Source: Nioella sediminis | Lineage (GTDB): Bacteria > Pseudomonadota > Alphaproteobacteria > Rhodobacterales > Rhodobacteraceae | Assembly (NCBI RefSeq): GCF_001879695.1 | Contig: NZ_MNBL01000049.1 | Coordinates: forward strand, 1-45,314 | Direction of reading: 5' to 3' | Length of the DNA stretch: 45,314 nucleotides | In this document: piece by piece, positions 45,169 to 45,314 of the stretch | Layout: each line of letters starts with the position of its first letter | Numbering within the stretch: the first letter of the stretch is position 1 | Notes under the pieces: generated by a model | Databases searched by the model: none | The model's input: the letters and a program-made list of their open reading frames with translations, nothing else | Told to the model about the DNA's origin: nothing | Translations under genes and position numbers: made by a program

Positions 45169-45314
45169 ATGACCGACCAGTCCAACATCCCCGCCCTCAT
45201 GGCCGAGATGGGTGCCCGCGCAAAAGCGGCGGCTGCGGAGTTGGCCTTTGCCCCAGCCGAGCAAAAATCGCAGGCCCTCACCGCGGCAGCGGATGCCGTG
45301 TGGGCGCGGCGGGC
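45169..45314 (+). CDS. proA: Glutamate-5-semialdehyde dehydrogenase, N-terminal part
   Basis: The right edge cuts the gene after 48 codons. The visible start is [20 protein letters not shown] followed by [19 protein letters not shown]. The M-x-x-x-G-x-x-A-(K/R)-x-A-A opening fits ProA, the second enzyme of proline synthesis. Position directly after proB and a GGAGG ribosome-binding site support the call. Confidence 0.88.
   Translation, partial: MTDQSNIPALMAEMGARAKAAAAELAFAPAEQKSQALTAAADAVWARR

Overview
The window looks like chromosomal DNA of a marine-type alphaproteobacterium of the Rhodobacteraceae (Roseobacter/Rhodobacter group). This rests on high GC, 5-aminolevulinate synthase (the C4 haem route) with an Fnr-like box upstream, an Entner-Doudoroff edd-eda pair, the rodZ-ispG and rplU-rpmA-obgE-proB-proA orders, many 'VDW'-type and DUF2059-type small secreted proteins, and short intergenic palindromes of a kind familiar from this family. 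No species is claimed.

Layout. 1-3.7 kb: end of a probable ABC-F gene, a YdcZ-type transporter, a lipoprotein with a zinc-protease-like HExxH motif, a hotdog thioesterase and small membrane or secreted proteins. 4.0-4.7 kb: an AT-rich Mrr-type restriction endonuclease gene that stands out from its neighbours. 4.8-9.97 kb: parE, divergent ppk2, a pilin-like protein and a MATE exporter. 10-16 kb: an M20 peptidase, a secreted DUF4189-like protein, hemA, rodZ-like and ispG. 16.3-22.2 kb: a PhnM-like amidohydrolase that appears to have lost its metal ligands, a D-lactate dehydrogenase-type flavoprotein, a VIT-family transporter, then edd-eda behind a LacI-type palindrome. 22.2-25.9 kb (minus strand): PLP decarboxylase, ada and an aminotransferase. 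26.2-32.7 kb: cysS, cimA, an NDUFAF6-like protein, a GAF-Fis regulator and an AldB-type aldehyde dehydrogenase. 32.9-39.0 kb: an accessory insert abutting tRNA-Ser(CGA). 39.3-45.3 kb: two DUF2059-like exported proteins, rplU (with a helix-hairpin-helix tail), rpmA, a GNAT acetyltransferase, obgE, proB and the start of proA.

The most interesting part is 32909-38397. A 1604-residue protein has an N-terminal helical/coiled-coil part, an unassigned alpha/beta-like segment, a STAND-type P-loop NTPase (Walker A GPSGVGKSS, Walker B LFLAIDQFEE) and a long C-terminal ankyrin-repeat array. Its stop codon overlaps the start of a second gene of unknown family (225 aa). The pair sits between a strong terminator and a tRNA-Ser gene, next to a frameshifted relaxase (DUF3363-like) remnant. 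This is the architecture and setting expected of a phage-defence or other conflict system with a sensor-NTPase core. The function is inferred, not shown, and the partner protein appears undescribed.

Other points worth checking are a probable FnrL box before hemA, the LacI-type operator before edd, perfect palindromes between cysS and cimA, an inverted repeat between an AAA-less AcoR-like regulator and its likely target aldB, and the probable pseudoenzyme at 16268-17302. Starts were chosen by ribosome-binding site and family length, and differ from the longest possible frame for many genes.
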